Positions 1-7,869 of a DNA stretch of 64,000 nucleotides are shown here, in pieces (position 1 is the stretch's first letter; each line of letters opens with the position of its first letter). Source of the DNA: Parabacteroides sp. (GTDB taxonomy: Bacteria > Bacteroidota > Bacteroidia > Bacteroidales > Tannerellaceae); the NCBI GenBank assembly GCA_017937385.1, contig JAGBDR010000026.1:1-64000 (forward strand). Reading direction: 5' to 3'. The notes beneath the pieces are model-generated. The model saw only the letters and a list, made by a program, of their open reading frames with translations, was not told where the DNA came from and searched no databases. A program made the position numbers and the translations under genes.

Positions 1-49
1 GAATCTTCTCGAAGTTCTGGACACCGATGGGATAAATCTTCTTGCTCAT
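1..49 (-). CDS. AAA-family ATPase / PD-(D/E)XK nuclease-like protein, N-terminus only
   Basis: Only the first 16 codons lie in the window; the gene runs off the left edge. The visible residues MSKKIYPIGVQNFEKI match the conserved opening of the large Bacteroidales family with an N-terminal AAA ATPase domain and a C-terminal DUF1703-type PD-(D/E)XK nuclease domain. Members usually continue with a YVDKT motif, which cannot be seen here. A minus-strand -7 box at 82-89 lies about 33 bp upstream, supporting this start. The family's role is unsettled; it is abundant and often variable in copy number. Confidence 0.7.
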   Translation of the reverse strand, partial: MSKKIYPIGVQNFEKI

Positions 50-81
50 AGCCTTACTTTTTTACGGAAATACCGGATAGG

Positions 82-89
82 CAAAGATA
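82..89 (-). promoter_or_regulatory. -7 box TATCTTTG for the AAA-ATPase gene
   Basis: On the minus strand these bases read TATCTTTG, an exact match to the Bacteroidetes consensus TAnnTTTG, 33 bp before the ATG at 49. Confidence 0.55.
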
Positions 90-187
90 CGGTTTTTATG
101 GATATTTCCTATTTACACCCATACGAACTTTCCAATTTAATACGGGGTCGAATGAGGATTGGGGAGGATCGTACAATAAGGTGAGGA

Positions 188-690
188 GGAGTTATTGTAT
201 AATATTGTTTCATTAACAACAAAATACATTCTTTAGAAAAGACGACAAAGTCCGGTTTCGTACCGAAAAAAAGGGAGTTCCGGCCGTGAAGTGCGCAGTT
301 TTTTGCCGTAAAGACGGTCGTCATCGCCTTGAAGTCGGACTTCATGGACCACAAAGTCCGACCTCAGGAGCAACGAAGACGGTCGTCACGGCCATGAAGT
401 CCCTCCTCACGGCTGAAAAAGGGGTAAATTGCTTTTGCGATATTCGGAGCAAAGGAAACTTTTGTTTGCTACAAGCGATTCTCCGAAAGTTCAGCTTTTC
501 CACCATGTCAGCCATCACCGCTTTTCGGTAACAAATATTTTCGGTTTTTCGGTTTCTTCCCGACCTGTCACTGCCAGTTGTCAGCGGATTCTGATGGAAA
601 GAATAAAAATGTCACTCGTGAAACATCCCAAATTTTTCCCCAAATAGAAAATGCCCGTCCAAAGGGATATTGTATATTTTTTCATTGCAG
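188..690. repeat. Dispersed ~490 bp non-coding repeat, copy 1
   Basis: This gene-free stretch aligns almost colinearly with 45164-45660 at a constant offset of 44975. Shared blocks include ATTGTTTCATTAACAACAA (204-222) and GCTACAAGCGATTCTCCG (468-485). The first 200 bases are rich in GAAGTCCGACTTC-like and GACGGTCGTC elements in both orientations, so RNA from it could fold strongly. Both ends carry a GTTATTGTATA-like sequence, a possible terminal direct repeat. Open frames inside it are not conserved in copy 2, so it is probably non-coding. It fills the gap between the AAA-ATPase start and the lipoprotein at 707. Confidence 0.75.
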
Positions 691-706
691 ACACGTTCCG
701 GTTACG

Positions 707-1372
707 TCAATTCCCCTGCGTTTCGACCGTGAAAGTCTCCTCTTCCGTTCCGTTGCCACGCCCTTCTTTCAGATAGACACTAAACACGGCTTCTCCTGTA
801 GGCAATTTCGGGGAGGCCTGGACTGTAACGTTGTAGGTGATACGGTCGTCACGGGTGATTCGGGCAATCTTGACCGGTTCGGACAGGCTCAGGTATTTGC
901 CTTTCTTTATTTTTACGACCGGCACCACGTCCAAAGCTTCTTGAAAGCTGTTGTTCACAATCACGAGCGAAATACGGCAGATTTCGCCGGCATCGATCTT
1001 ATTATCGCGGGTAATGCTATCTTCCTCCAGCAGAATGTCTTCGATGCGCAAATCGGGAAGAAGAACATGTGAAACCGGCGCATAATTTCCCGGATTCCGC
1101 TTCTCCACTTTCACCTCGTCACTCATATTGGCCGCGATCTGCGCACCGGCAACTCCTCCGACTGCCGTCCCGACAAAGGCCCCGATATCACCCCCGACCT
1201 CCTCGTCGATGGCAGATCCGACCGCTCCACCGAAAAGCCATCCGACAAAAGCACCGATCTGAGCCCCTATACCGGCCCGGTCTTCCCGGCTCATATTCTT
1301 CATCGACCCGCATCCCGTCAGAATCGACAAAGACATCATCACATATAGAACTTTACTTTTCATACTCAGCAT
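707..1372 (-). CDS. Glycine-zipper lipoprotein
   Basis: A 221-residue exported lipoprotein of unknown function. The signal peptide ends in a lipobox (LTGCG, Cys at about 21). Residues 34-85 are a Gly/Ala-rich zipper (repeated GAxxGxxxG) like those of membrane-inserting outer-membrane lipoproteins. The rest, about 100-221, looks like an all-beta domain. The start at 1372 is preferred over the internal ATG at 1363 because GGAGG sits 7 bases before it, unusual in this genome, with a minus -7 box at 1395-1402. It is divergent from the helicase gene. Confidence 0.75.
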   Translation of the reverse strand: MLSMKSKVLYVMMSLSILTGCGSMKNMSREDRAGIGAQIGAFVGWLFGGAVGSAIDEEVGGDIGAFVGTAVGGVAGAQIAANMSDEVKVEKRNPGNYAPVSHVLLPDLRIEDILLEEDSITRDNKIDAGEICRISLVIVNNSFQEALDVVPVVKIKKGKYLSLSEPVKIARITRDDRITYNVTVQASPKLPTGEAVFSVYLKEGRGNGTEEETFTVETQGN

Positions 1373-1394
1373 CTTAATTCCTCCAATGAATCGA

Positions 1395-1402
1395 CAAAGA
1401 TA
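1395..1402 (-). promoter_or_regulatory. -7 box TATCTTTG for the glycine-zipper lipoprotein
   Basis: The minus strand reads TATCTTTG, an exact TAnnTTTG match, 23 bp before the ATG at 1372. Confidence 0.55.
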
Positions 1403-1467
1403 ACCATCTGTTTGACTTCATGACATCGGAAAGAGGAAAAACCCCTATCCGATTGCGTTTTTTTGTG

Positions 1468-1475
1468 TAAGTTTG
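1468..1475 (+). promoter_or_regulatory. -7 box TAAGTTTG for the SF1 helicase
   Basis: An exact TAnnTTTG match 19 bp before the ATG at 1494. It overlaps the TTG codon at 1473 that could otherwise be read as an upstream start, which argues for the downstream ATG. Confidence 0.55.
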
Positions 1476-1493
1476 CGTCCGATTAAACAAAAA

Positions 1494-3413
1494 ATGATGA
1501 CAACCCAATTCAAGACTCCGGCCGCAGAACTGCAACATCAGTACGAACTTCTACAGAAAGAATTCGAATATGAGAAAGAGATGTACCGCCAGCAAACCGA
1601 GCAAGCCGGCATACACCGGCGCATCCAGCAGGGATTGTGCTGGTATCCGGTCGTAGCGGGAAAGAGCTATTATAATTCCCTGAACCAGCTTGTTGTCGAA
1701 ATCGAACGTACAGAAGACAAAGAGATCGAACACAATTTCGAATATGGCCGTCCGGTCTGTTTCTTCACGACAAGCGGAAACGGGAAACTCGAATACCTGA
1801 ACTTCTCGGCTGTCATCAGCTATGTACAAGACAACCGGATGGTTGTCGTATTGCCCGCAATGAACGCACTTCAGGATCTGCAGAAAGCCGGCGAAACCGG
1901 TGTCCAGCTCTATTTCGACGAGACCAGCTACAAGACGATGTTCAACGCCCTCTCGGCCGTCATCCGGGCAAAAGGGAACCGGTTGGCCGACTTGCGGGAC
2001 GTCTTGTTGGGCAAAACGCCTGCCGGCAGGCGTACGCTCTTCCCCATGCGTTTTCCCTGGCTGAACGTGTCGCAGGAAGAGGCGGTCAACCACGTGTTGG
2101 CGGCAAAAGATGTGTCGATCGTGCACGGCCCTCCCGGAACCGGAAAAACGACCACGTTGGTCGAAGCGATCTACGAGACACTGCACCGGGAAAACCAAGT
2201 CATGGTCTGCGCCCAAAGCAATACGGCGGTAGACTGGATATCGGAGAAATTGGTGGACCGCGGCATCCACGTCCTGCGCGTCGGCAACCCGACGCGGGTA
2301 AACGACAAGATGCTTTCGTTCACCTACGAACGGCGTTTCGAATCGCATCCCGACTATGCCGAATTGTGGGGAATCCGCAAGGCGATCCGCGAAATACAAT
2401 CCAACCTGCGCCAAAAGAGCCACGGAGAGAAAGAAACGGCCCGCAACCGCCTCTCCCGCCTCCGTTTCCGGGCGACGGAACTGGAAGTAAAGATCGACGC
2501 GGAACTGTTCGACGAGGCACGTGTCGTGGCTTGCACACTGGTCGGATCGGCCAACCGGGTGCTGACCAACCGTACCTTCACGACACTCTTTATCGACGAA
2601 GCCGCCCAGGCACTCGAAGCCGCCTGCTGGATCGCGATCGGCAAAGCGGACCGGGTCATCTTGGCGGGCGACCATCACCAGCTCCCTCCTACCATCAAAT
2701 GTATGGAAGCGGCACGGGGCGGATTGGACCGGACCTTGATGCAAAAAATAACCGACCGGAAACCTGAGACCGTCTCGCTTCTGAAAATACAGTACCGGAT
2801 GAACGAGGATATCATGCGTTTTCCCTCCCGCTGGTTCTATCACGGCGAACTGCAATCCGCACCGGAAGTCAAGCATCGCGGCATCTTAGAGTTCGACACC
2901 CCGGTGGTCTGGCTCGACACGGCGGATTTCCATTTCGAAGAGGACCAGCTCGCCGATAGCATGAGCCGTATCAACAAAGACGAAGCGGCGCTGCTGGTCT
3001 TGACCTTGCAACAGTATATCGAGAAAATCGGCAAGGAACGGGTATTGGACGAAAGCATCGACTTCGGCCTGATTTCGCCTTACAAATCGCAGGTCCAGTA
3101 TATCCGCGGACTGATCAAGCGCAACGCCTTTTTCAAACCTTTCCGTCGCCTGATCACGGTCCACACGGTAGACGGCTTCCAAGGACAGGAGCGCGACGTG
3201 ATCATGATCAGCCTCGTCCGCGCCAACGACAAAGGCCGGATCGGTTTCCTCGGCGACCTGCGCCGCATGAACGTCGCCATCACCCGCGCCCGTATGAAAC
3301 TGATCATCTTGGGCGACGCTCCGACGCTGACACGGCACGCTTTCTACAAAGCGTTGTACGAGCAGATCCGGGAGAACGGACAGGTGGTTGAGGTGGCAGA
3401 TCCGAATTTGTAG
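1494..3413 (+). CDS. SF1 DNA/RNA helicase, IGHMBP2/DNA2-NAM7 type
   Basis: A superfamily 1 helicase of about 639 residues. Visible motifs, in order: Walker A GPPGTGKTTT near residue 210, Walker B DEAAQALE near 365, QYRMNEDIM near 435, then TVDGFQGQERDVIM and RRMNVAITRARMKL near the C-terminus (motifs V and VI). This set is diagnostic for the Upf1/IGHMBP2-like branch, which unwinds nucleic acid 5' to 3'; the bacterial role is not established. The ATG at 1494 is chosen because a promoter box lies at 1468-1475; a TTG at 1473 is less likely. Confidence 0.9.
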   Translation: MMTTQFKTPAAELQHQYELLQKEFEYEKEMYRQQTEQAGIHRRIQQGLCWYPVVAGKSYYNSLNQLVVEIERTEDKEIEHNFEYGRPVCFFTTSGNGKLEYLNFSAVISYVQDNRMVVVLPAMNALQDLQKAGETGVQLYFDETSYKTMFNALSAVIRAKGNRLADLRDVLLGKTPAGRRTLFPMRFPWLNVSQEEAVNHVLAAKDVSIVHGPPGTGKTTTLVEAIYETLHRENQVMVCAQSNTAVDWISEKLVDRGIHVLRVGNPTRVNDKMLSFTYERRFESHPDYAELWGIRKAIREIQSNLRQKSHGEKETARNRLSRLRFRATELEVKIDAELFDEARVVACTLVGSANRVLTNRTFTTLFIDEAAQALEAACWIAIGKADRVILAGDHHQLPPTIKCMEAARGGLDRTLMQKITDRKPETVSLLKIQYRMNEDIMRFPSRWFYHGELQSAPEVKHRGILEFDTPVVWLDTADFHFEEDQLADSMSRINKDEAALLVLTLQQYIEKIGKERVLDESIDFGLISPYKSQVQYIRGLIKRNAFFKPFRRLITVHTVDGFQGQERDVIMISLVRANDKGRIGFLGDLRRMNVAITRARMKLIILGDAPTLTRHAFYKALYEQIRENGQVVEVADPNL

Positions 3414-3447
3414 CCTCCACCACTTGACGACAGAAACAAAAATTCGC

Positions 3448-3455
3448 TAACTTTG
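3448..3455 (+). promoter_or_regulatory. -7 box TAACTTTG for the HAD-MenI/menF operon
   Basis: Exact TAnnTTTG match 29 bp before the ATG at 3484, with a TTGA about 20 bp upstream as a possible -33 element. Confidence 0.6.
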
Positions 3456-3483
3456 TATCATCAACAAAAAATACAGAGCGGCC

Positions 3484-4716
3484 ATGAAGTATAAATTATT
3501 AGTTCTCGACATCGACGGGACGTTGCTCAACAACCAGAAAGAGATCAGTCCCCGTACCTTAGCTGCCCTTCTGAAGGTCCAGCAAATGGGAGTACATATC
3601 GTATTGGCATCCGGAAGACCGACCCACGGAGTCATGCCCATCGCTGAAAAGCTGGAGCTGAACCATTACGGAGGATATATCCTTTCTTACAACGGCGGCC
3701 AGATCATCAACGTGCAGACCGGCGAACGGTTATTCGAGAAGCGTATCGATCCGGAATGGCTCCCCTATTTCGAGAAGAAAGCGAAGAAGAATGGTTTTGC
3801 CATCTTCACCTATCATAAAGATTTTATCCTGACGAACCAACCGGATAATCCGTATGTCGTTCAGGAAGCCCAGCTGAACAACATGCAGGTCACCGGTGTC
3901 GACCACTTCGCCGAAGCGGTCGATTTCGCACCCTGCAAATGTATGTTGGCAAGTGACGACGAAGAGGCGCTCGCCGGTTTGGAAAGCCATTGGAAAAAAC
4001 GTCTCGACGGTGTGCTGGAGGCATTCCGTTCGGAGCCTTATTTCCTGGAGGTTGTTCCCCAATTCATCAACAAGGGAAACACATTAGGCGTGTTGCTCAC
4101 CCAGTTGGATATCCGGCCGGAAGAGGTGGTTGCGATCGGTGACGGCGTTTGCGACGTGGCCATGCTGCAACTGGCCGGCGTCGGGATCGCGATGGGAAAT
4201 GCGGAAGATTCGGTAAAGGCCTGCGTAGACAAAACGACACTCTCCAACGAGGAAGAAGGGGTGGCGGTAGCGGTCGAACGGGTTATCCTGGCCGAAATAC
4301 GTCCGGCAGATGTTCCGCTCGACCAGCTGAACATGCGTGCCAAACATGCCCTGATGGGAAACCTCGGCATTCAATATACATACGCCTCCGAAGGCCGCGT
4401 AGAAGCGACCATGCCGGTAGACGAACGTACCCGCCAACCTTTCGGCATCCTGCACGGCGGCGCGACGCTGGCGCTGGCGGAAACGGTTGCCGGTCTCGGC
4501 TCGATGATCCTCGCCCAGCCGGACGAAATCGTGGTCGGTATGCAGGTCAGCGGCAACCACATGTCGTCGGCCCATGAAGGCGATACCGTCCGTGCCGTCG
4601 GGACCATCATTCACAAGGGACGTTCTTCACACGTCTGGAACGTCGATGTGTTCACATCCACCGACAAACTGGTCTCTTCCATCCGTGTAGTCAACAGCAT
4701 ATTAAAAAAGAAATGA
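3484..4716 (+). CDS. Fusion: Cof-type HAD phosphatase + hotdog DHNA-CoA thioesterase (MenI-like)
   Basis: A 410-residue two-domain protein. Residues 1-265 are a Cof/Cap-II HAD hydrolase: motif I DIDGTLL (Asp9, Asp11), motif II ASGRP, a Lys in NKGNTLG, and GDGVCDVAM as motif IV. Residues 275-410 are a hotdog thioesterase with FGILHGGATLALAE, containing the HGG loop and the likely catalytic Glu. In Bacteroidales this fusion sits in menaquinone clusters, where the thioesterase would release 1,4-dihydroxy-2-naphthoate from its CoA ester. It overlaps menF by four bases (ATGA), indicating translational coupling. The phosphatase substrate is unknown. Confidence 0.85.
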   Translation: MKYKLLVLDIDGTLLNNQKEISPRTLAALLKVQQMGVHIVLASGRPTHGVMPIAEKLELNHYGGYILSYNGGQIINVQTGERLFEKRIDPEWLPYFEKKAKKNGFAIFTYHKDFILTNQPDNPYVVQEAQLNNMQVTGVDHFAEAVDFAPCKCMLASDDEEALAGLESHWKKRLDGVLEAFRSEPYFLEVVPQFINKGNTLGVLLTQLDIRPEEVVAIGDGVCDVAMLQLAGVGIAMGNAEDSVKACVDKTTLSNEEEGVAVAVERVILAEIRPADVPLDQLNMRAKHALMGNLGIQYTYASEGRVEATMPVDERTRQPFGILHGGATLALAETVAGLGSMILAQPDEIVVGMQVSGNHMSSAHEGDTVRAVGTIIHKGRSSHVWNVDVFTSTDKLVSSIRVVNSILKKK

Positions 4717-5846
4717 CACCAGACGAATCAAGGATTTGCAACACGATCGACCATTTAATCAAGCAGGACCGGAGTTTTGCACTCTGGCGGATACCGGGAG
4801 AATCGCCCCGTTTCGCCATGCAGGCCTCCGGTTCTGCACGTCTTCTTTATAACATCGAAGCGTTGGACGGAGAAAGCGGTTTCGTCATCGCCCCGTTCCA
4901 CGTCAGCAAACAACATCCGATCGCATTGATCCGGCCCGACATCCGCGAACTTCCGCTTGACGAGGGAAAAAATATTCCATGCGCATGGAACTGCAATCCC
5001 ATGCCTATGGAACCGCAATCCCATGCCTATGGGACTGACGTTTCATGCAAAGGGAATTTGAAAGAAGACTACAGCCGTCGTTTCCATTCCTTCATCGAGC
5101 CGTTGCGCCGAAAACAATTCGAAAAACTCGTGCTGTCACGCAGCCAAACGATTCCGGCAGGCAAAGCGGACTTCTCCCCGGCAGCCACCTTCCATAAGGC
5201 AATCAGGCGATACCGATATTCGTATGTCTATCTCTGCCATACGCCGGCAACGGGCACATGGTTCGGTTGCACGCCCGAAATCATCCTCTCCGGTGAGAAA
5301 GGAGAATGGCATACGGTCGCCCTTGCCGGCACACAGCCGCTCCAAAACGGGGAACTGCCGACCGAATGGGACGACAAAAACAGGGAAGAACAGGAGTATG
5401 TAGCCTTTTACATCCGCAAACAACTACAAGCATTGGGCATCAGACCGACCGAAACCGCACCGGCTCCGGTCCGCGCCGGCGAACTGTCGCATCTGAAAAG
5501 TGACTTCCGCTTTTCACTGCCCGACCATAAGAAACTCGGCGACCTGTTGAAACAGCTTCATCCCACACCTGCCGTCTGCGGACTGCCCAAAGAAGAAACG
5601 TATCGTTTTATCCGGGAGAACGAAGGCTACGACCGGAGCTATTATTCAGGCTTTATCGGCTGGCTGGCTCCCGATGAAAAGAGCGACCTGTATGTAAACC
5701 TGCGTTGCATGAACATTCTTTCCGACGCATTTGTTTTATACGCAGGCGGCGGCATCCTCGCCTCTTCGGAAACCGAAAGCGAATGGCAGGAGACGGAGGC
5801 GAAGATGAAGACGATGAAAAGGTTGATAATTGACAATGGACAATAG
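4713..5846 (+). CDS. menF: Isochorismate synthase (menaquinone pathway)
   Basis: A 377-residue chorismate-binding enzyme converting chorismate to isochorismate. The C-terminal half carries the family motifs GCTPEIIL, VALAGT, REEQEYV, LHPTPAVCGLP and YYSGFIGWL. It overlaps the HAD-MenI gene by four bases. Residues about 87-112 are encoded by three tandem copies of a 22 bp repeat (4977-5045) read in three different frames, giving an odd Cys/Met/Pro-rich insert. The last codons are made from an AATTGACAAT-type simple repeat. The later genes usually adjacent in Bacteroides (menD, menB, menC, menE) are not next door; cysK follows. Confidence 0.9.
   Translation: MTPDESRICNTIDHLIKQDRSFALWRIPGESPRFAMQASGSARLLYNIEALDGESGFVIAPFHVSKQHPIALIRPDIRELPLDEGKNIPCAWNCNPMPMEPQSHAYGTDVSCKGNLKEDYSRRFHSFIEPLRRKQFEKLVLSRSQTIPAGKADFSPAATFHKAIRRYRYSYVYLCHTPATGTWFGCTPEIILSGEKGEWHTVALAGTQPLQNGELPTEWDDKNREEQEYVAFYIRKQLQALGIRPTETAPAPVRAGELSHLKSDFRFSLPDHKKLGDLLKQLHPTPAVCGLPKEETYRFIRENEGYDRSYYSGFIGWLAPDEKSDLYVNLRCMNILSDAFVLYAGGGILASSETESEWQETEAKMKTMKRLIIDNGQ
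4977..5060. repeat. 22 bp tandem repeat inside menF
   Basis: Units start at 4977, 4999 and 5021, with a weaker fourth at 5043; all share CCATGC(C/G)(T/C)ATGG(A/G)AC followed by about seven bases. The 22 bp period is not a multiple of three, so successive units are read as PCAW, PMPME and SHAYG. The same unit with the same period occurs at 40621-40685. Confidence 0.85.
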
Positions 5847-5905
5847 AAAATGGACAATTGACAATTAATTCTTTAACTCTTTAATTCTTTAATTTTTAAA
5901 ACAAA
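5847..5905. repeat. AATTGACAATT simple repeat before cysK
   Basis: The end of menF (from about 5824) and this spacer are built from variants of AATTGACAAT and TTTAATTCT. Similar tracts occur at 6828-6862, 20945-21062 and 30600-30640. I see no clear promoter box for cysK here. Confidence 0.6.
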
Positions 5906-6838
5906 ATGGTACACATCGCAAAAAAACTGACCGACCTCATAGGCAACACTCCGATGTTGGAGTTCTCTAACCTCAATGCGAGCAAAGGGCTGAAAGCGAA
6001 GGTAATCGGGAAATTGGAATATTTCAATCCGGCAGGCAGCGTCAAAGACCGTATTGCTTTGGCGATGATCGAAGATGCGGAAAAAAAGGGAATACTGAAA
6101 CCGGGAGCGACCATTATCGAGCCGACCAGCGGGAACACGGGTGTGGGACTGGCTTTCGTCTCGGCGGTCAAAGGGTATAAGCTGGTACTGACAATGCCCG
6201 AAACGATGAGTTTGGAGCGCCGTAACCTGTTGAAAGCATTAGGAGCCAACTTAGTCCTTACTCCCGGAGCGGAAGGGATGAAAGGTGCTATTGCCCAGGC
6301 GGAAGCGTTGCGCGACGCGACACCCGGCTCCGTCATCCTGCAACAGTTTGAAAACCCGGCGAACCCGGAGCGGCATATTAAAACGACCGCACAGGAAATC
6401 TGGCGCGGCACGGAAGGCCAAGTCGATATCTTCGTCGCAGGAGTCGGAACAGGCGGAACAGTCAGCGGTGTCGGCAAAGGATTGAAAGCACACAACCCGA
6501 ATATCAAAATCGTAGCGGTTGAACCGGCCGAGTCAGCCGTGCTCTCAGGCGGTAAACCCGGACCGCATAAGATACAGGGGATCGGCGCAGGCTTTATCCC
6601 TAAAACCTACGACCCTTCGGTCGTCGATGAAATCATTCCGGTAAAAGGCGACGACGCCATCCGCACATCGCACGAACTGGCACAGAAAGAGGGCCTGTTG
6701 GTCGGCATCTCTTCCGGCGCTGCCGTCTATGCCGCCCTGCAATTGGCCCAGCTTCCGGAAAACGAAGGAAAAATGATTGTGGCGCTCCTGCCGGACACGG
6801 GGGAGAGGTATTTGTCGACGATGAAACTTGAGAATTGA
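5906..6838 (+). CDS. cysK: Cysteine synthase A (O-acetylserine sulfhydrylase)
   Basis: A 310-residue PLP enzyme making cysteine from O-acetylserine and sulfide. The PLP lysine lies in NPAGSVKDR (about residue 46), the substrate loop is EPTSGNTG, and the phosphate-binding loop is GTGGTVSG. Length and motifs are normal for the family. The stop codon lies inside a perfect 28 bp palindrome (6828-6855), so the last residues LEN and transcription termination both derive from a repeat. Confidence 0.95.
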   Translation: MVHIAKKLTDLIGNTPMLEFSNLNASKGLKAKVIGKLEYFNPAGSVKDRIALAMIEDAEKKGILKPGATIIEPTSGNTGVGLAFVSAVKGYKLVLTMPETMSLERRNLLKALGANLVLTPGAEGMKGAIAQAEALRDATPGSVILQQFENPANPERHIKTTAQEIWRGTEGQVDIFVAGVGTGGTVSGVGKGLKAHNPNIKIVAVEPAESAVLSGGKPGPHKIQGIGAGFIPKTYDPSVVDEIIPVKGDDAIRTSHELAQKEGLLVGISSGAAVYAALQLAQLPENEGKMIVALLPDTGERYLSTMKLEN

Positions 6839-6862
6839 CAATTGTCAATTCTCAATTGTCAA
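6828..6862. terminator. Palindromic terminator overlapping the cysK stop
   Basis: Bases 6828-6855 form a perfect 28 bp palindrome (TTGAGAATTGACA and its complement), followed by TTGTCAATTTTTT. The T-run serves cysK. The convergent gene at 6859-7773 ends at its right edge. Confidence 0.65.
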
Positions 6863-7773
6863 TTTTTTCCGTAGTTTTTGCGATACGAACAGGTTGTTTC
6901 CGTCGGGAAATCTTTCGGGACTTTCTGCGTCACTTTTCCGGTTGCTGCCCATTCGGCGCCACGGAGCAAAAGGACCTGAAAGCCCGTACACTGCATTGCG
7001 ATATTATCTTCGGGAGTAGCGCCGGCATGGCCAAGCATCGTATGGAAGATACGGGCATTCCCGTAATCGACTGTAAAGATCAGCGGTTCTTCACGGCCGG
7101 AACCGTTTGTTTCCTTGTCCGAATAGGCCGTATACAAAAGATCCCCGATGTTGCCCGGTCCCCGCATACGGTCGTACAGTTCATCTTGGGTATGGCGCCA
7201 TTTCAAAGGCAGGCCTTTTACGATCGGATGCACTTTATTCCGCCCGTTCAAGACATACTCATGCTGGCGTCCATGCGAACCGCCCGGACCAGCCGAACTG
7301 TCCTTAACCAACTTGCCGTCTTGCCAGTACACATACGGACCGGAGTTTTCATTACGTCCTTCCCAGCCTCCCAAGGCACAGATTTTGTTGAACTCCGGCC
7401 ATTTGGAGAAAGCATTGTCGGCCGCATGATAAACGACAACGCCACCGCCTTTCTGCACATACTCCAGAAAACGGCGGTTTGTCTCTTCCGGCCAAGAATC
7501 GCCATTATAGTCCAGCACGACCAACTGGTAAGAGCTGAAGTCGACTACGAAACCGGACATATCTTTCCCTTGTTCGGGAGAGATGGCAAAGTCCACATCG
7601 AAACGGCCGGAGTTTTCCAGGATCTGCTTCAGCACAACATGGCTCACCTGCCAGTTATGGTTGTTTTGTCCTGTGATCAGTAATGTTTTAATCGGTTTAC
7701 GCGCCGAAACCGCACAAGCGAATAAGAGGGAAACGACGACAAAAAACAACTTTCCTACATGTAAATGTTTCAT
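6859..7773 (-). CDS. Exported ThuA-domain protein
   Basis: A 304-residue protein with an N-terminal signal peptide (cleavage near ALA/VSARK, about residue 24) followed by a ThuA (trehalose-utilisation-like, glutamine amidotransferase-fold) domain. Recognisable pieces are LLITGQNNHNW, GGGVVVYHAADNAF, HPIVKGLPLKWRHTQDELY and RIFHTMLGHA. ThuA proteins often accompany sugar-oxidation genes, but none are adjacent. A minus -7 box lies at 7804-7811. Confidence 0.85.
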   Translation of the reverse strand: MKHLHVGKLFFVVVSLLFACAVSARKPIKTLLITGQNNHNWQVSHVVLKQILENSGRFDVDFAISPEQGKDMSGFVVDFSSYQLVVLDYNGDSWPEETNRRFLEYVQKGGGVVVYHAADNAFSKWPEFNKICALGGWEGRNENSGPYVYWQDGKLVKDSSAGPGGSHGRQHEYVLNGRNKVHPIVKGLPLKWRHTQDELYDRMRGPGNIGDLLYTAYSDKETNGSGREEPLIFTVDYGNARIFHTMLGHAGATPEDNIAMQCTGFQVLLLRGAEWAATGKVTQKVPKDFPTETTCSYRKNYGKN

Positions 7774-7803
7774 GGTATTTTATGGTTTTACGATTGTTTG
7801 AGG

Positions 7804-7811
7804 CAAATGTA
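7804..7811 (-). promoter_or_regulatory. -7 box TACATTTG for the ThuA gene
   Basis: Exact minus-strand TAnnTTTG match 31 bp upstream of the ATG at 7773, and divergent from the plus-strand box at 7835-7842. Confidence 0.55.
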
Positions 7812-7834
7812 CTAAATCAATATGAATTTTTTTA

Positions 7835-7842
7835 TACTTTTG
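7835..7842 (+). promoter_or_regulatory. -7 box TACTTTTG for the DUF2490 gene
   Basis: Exact TAnnTTTG match 28 bp before the ATG at 7870. Confidence 0.55.
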
Positions 7843-7869
7843 CCCAAATAACAAACGCCAAATTCTGCC

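Noticed and set aside
286..531. 81-codon open frame inside repeat copy 1
   Set aside because: The equivalent frame in copy 2 begins with GTG and meets a stop after about 20 codons, so coding is not conserved.
188..690. tRNA, rRNA or known riboswitch in the gene-free stretches
   Set aside because: I looked for cloverleaf ends, CCA and GTTC-type T-loops in all gaps over 150 bp and saw none; the structure here is repeat-derived.
1473..1493. TTG start for the helicase
   Set aside because: The codon overlaps the -7 promoter box at 1468-1475, so it would not be in the transcript; the ATG at 1494 fits better.
1551..2876. A 441-codon open frame antisense to the SF1 helicase
   Set aside because: The helicase motifs on the plus strand are unambiguous; the reverse frame is rich in Arg/Gly/His without any domain.
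4977..5060. CRISPR-like array
   Set aside because: Units are contiguous 22 bp tandem repeats without unique spacers of uniform length, lie in a coding gene, and no cas genes are present.
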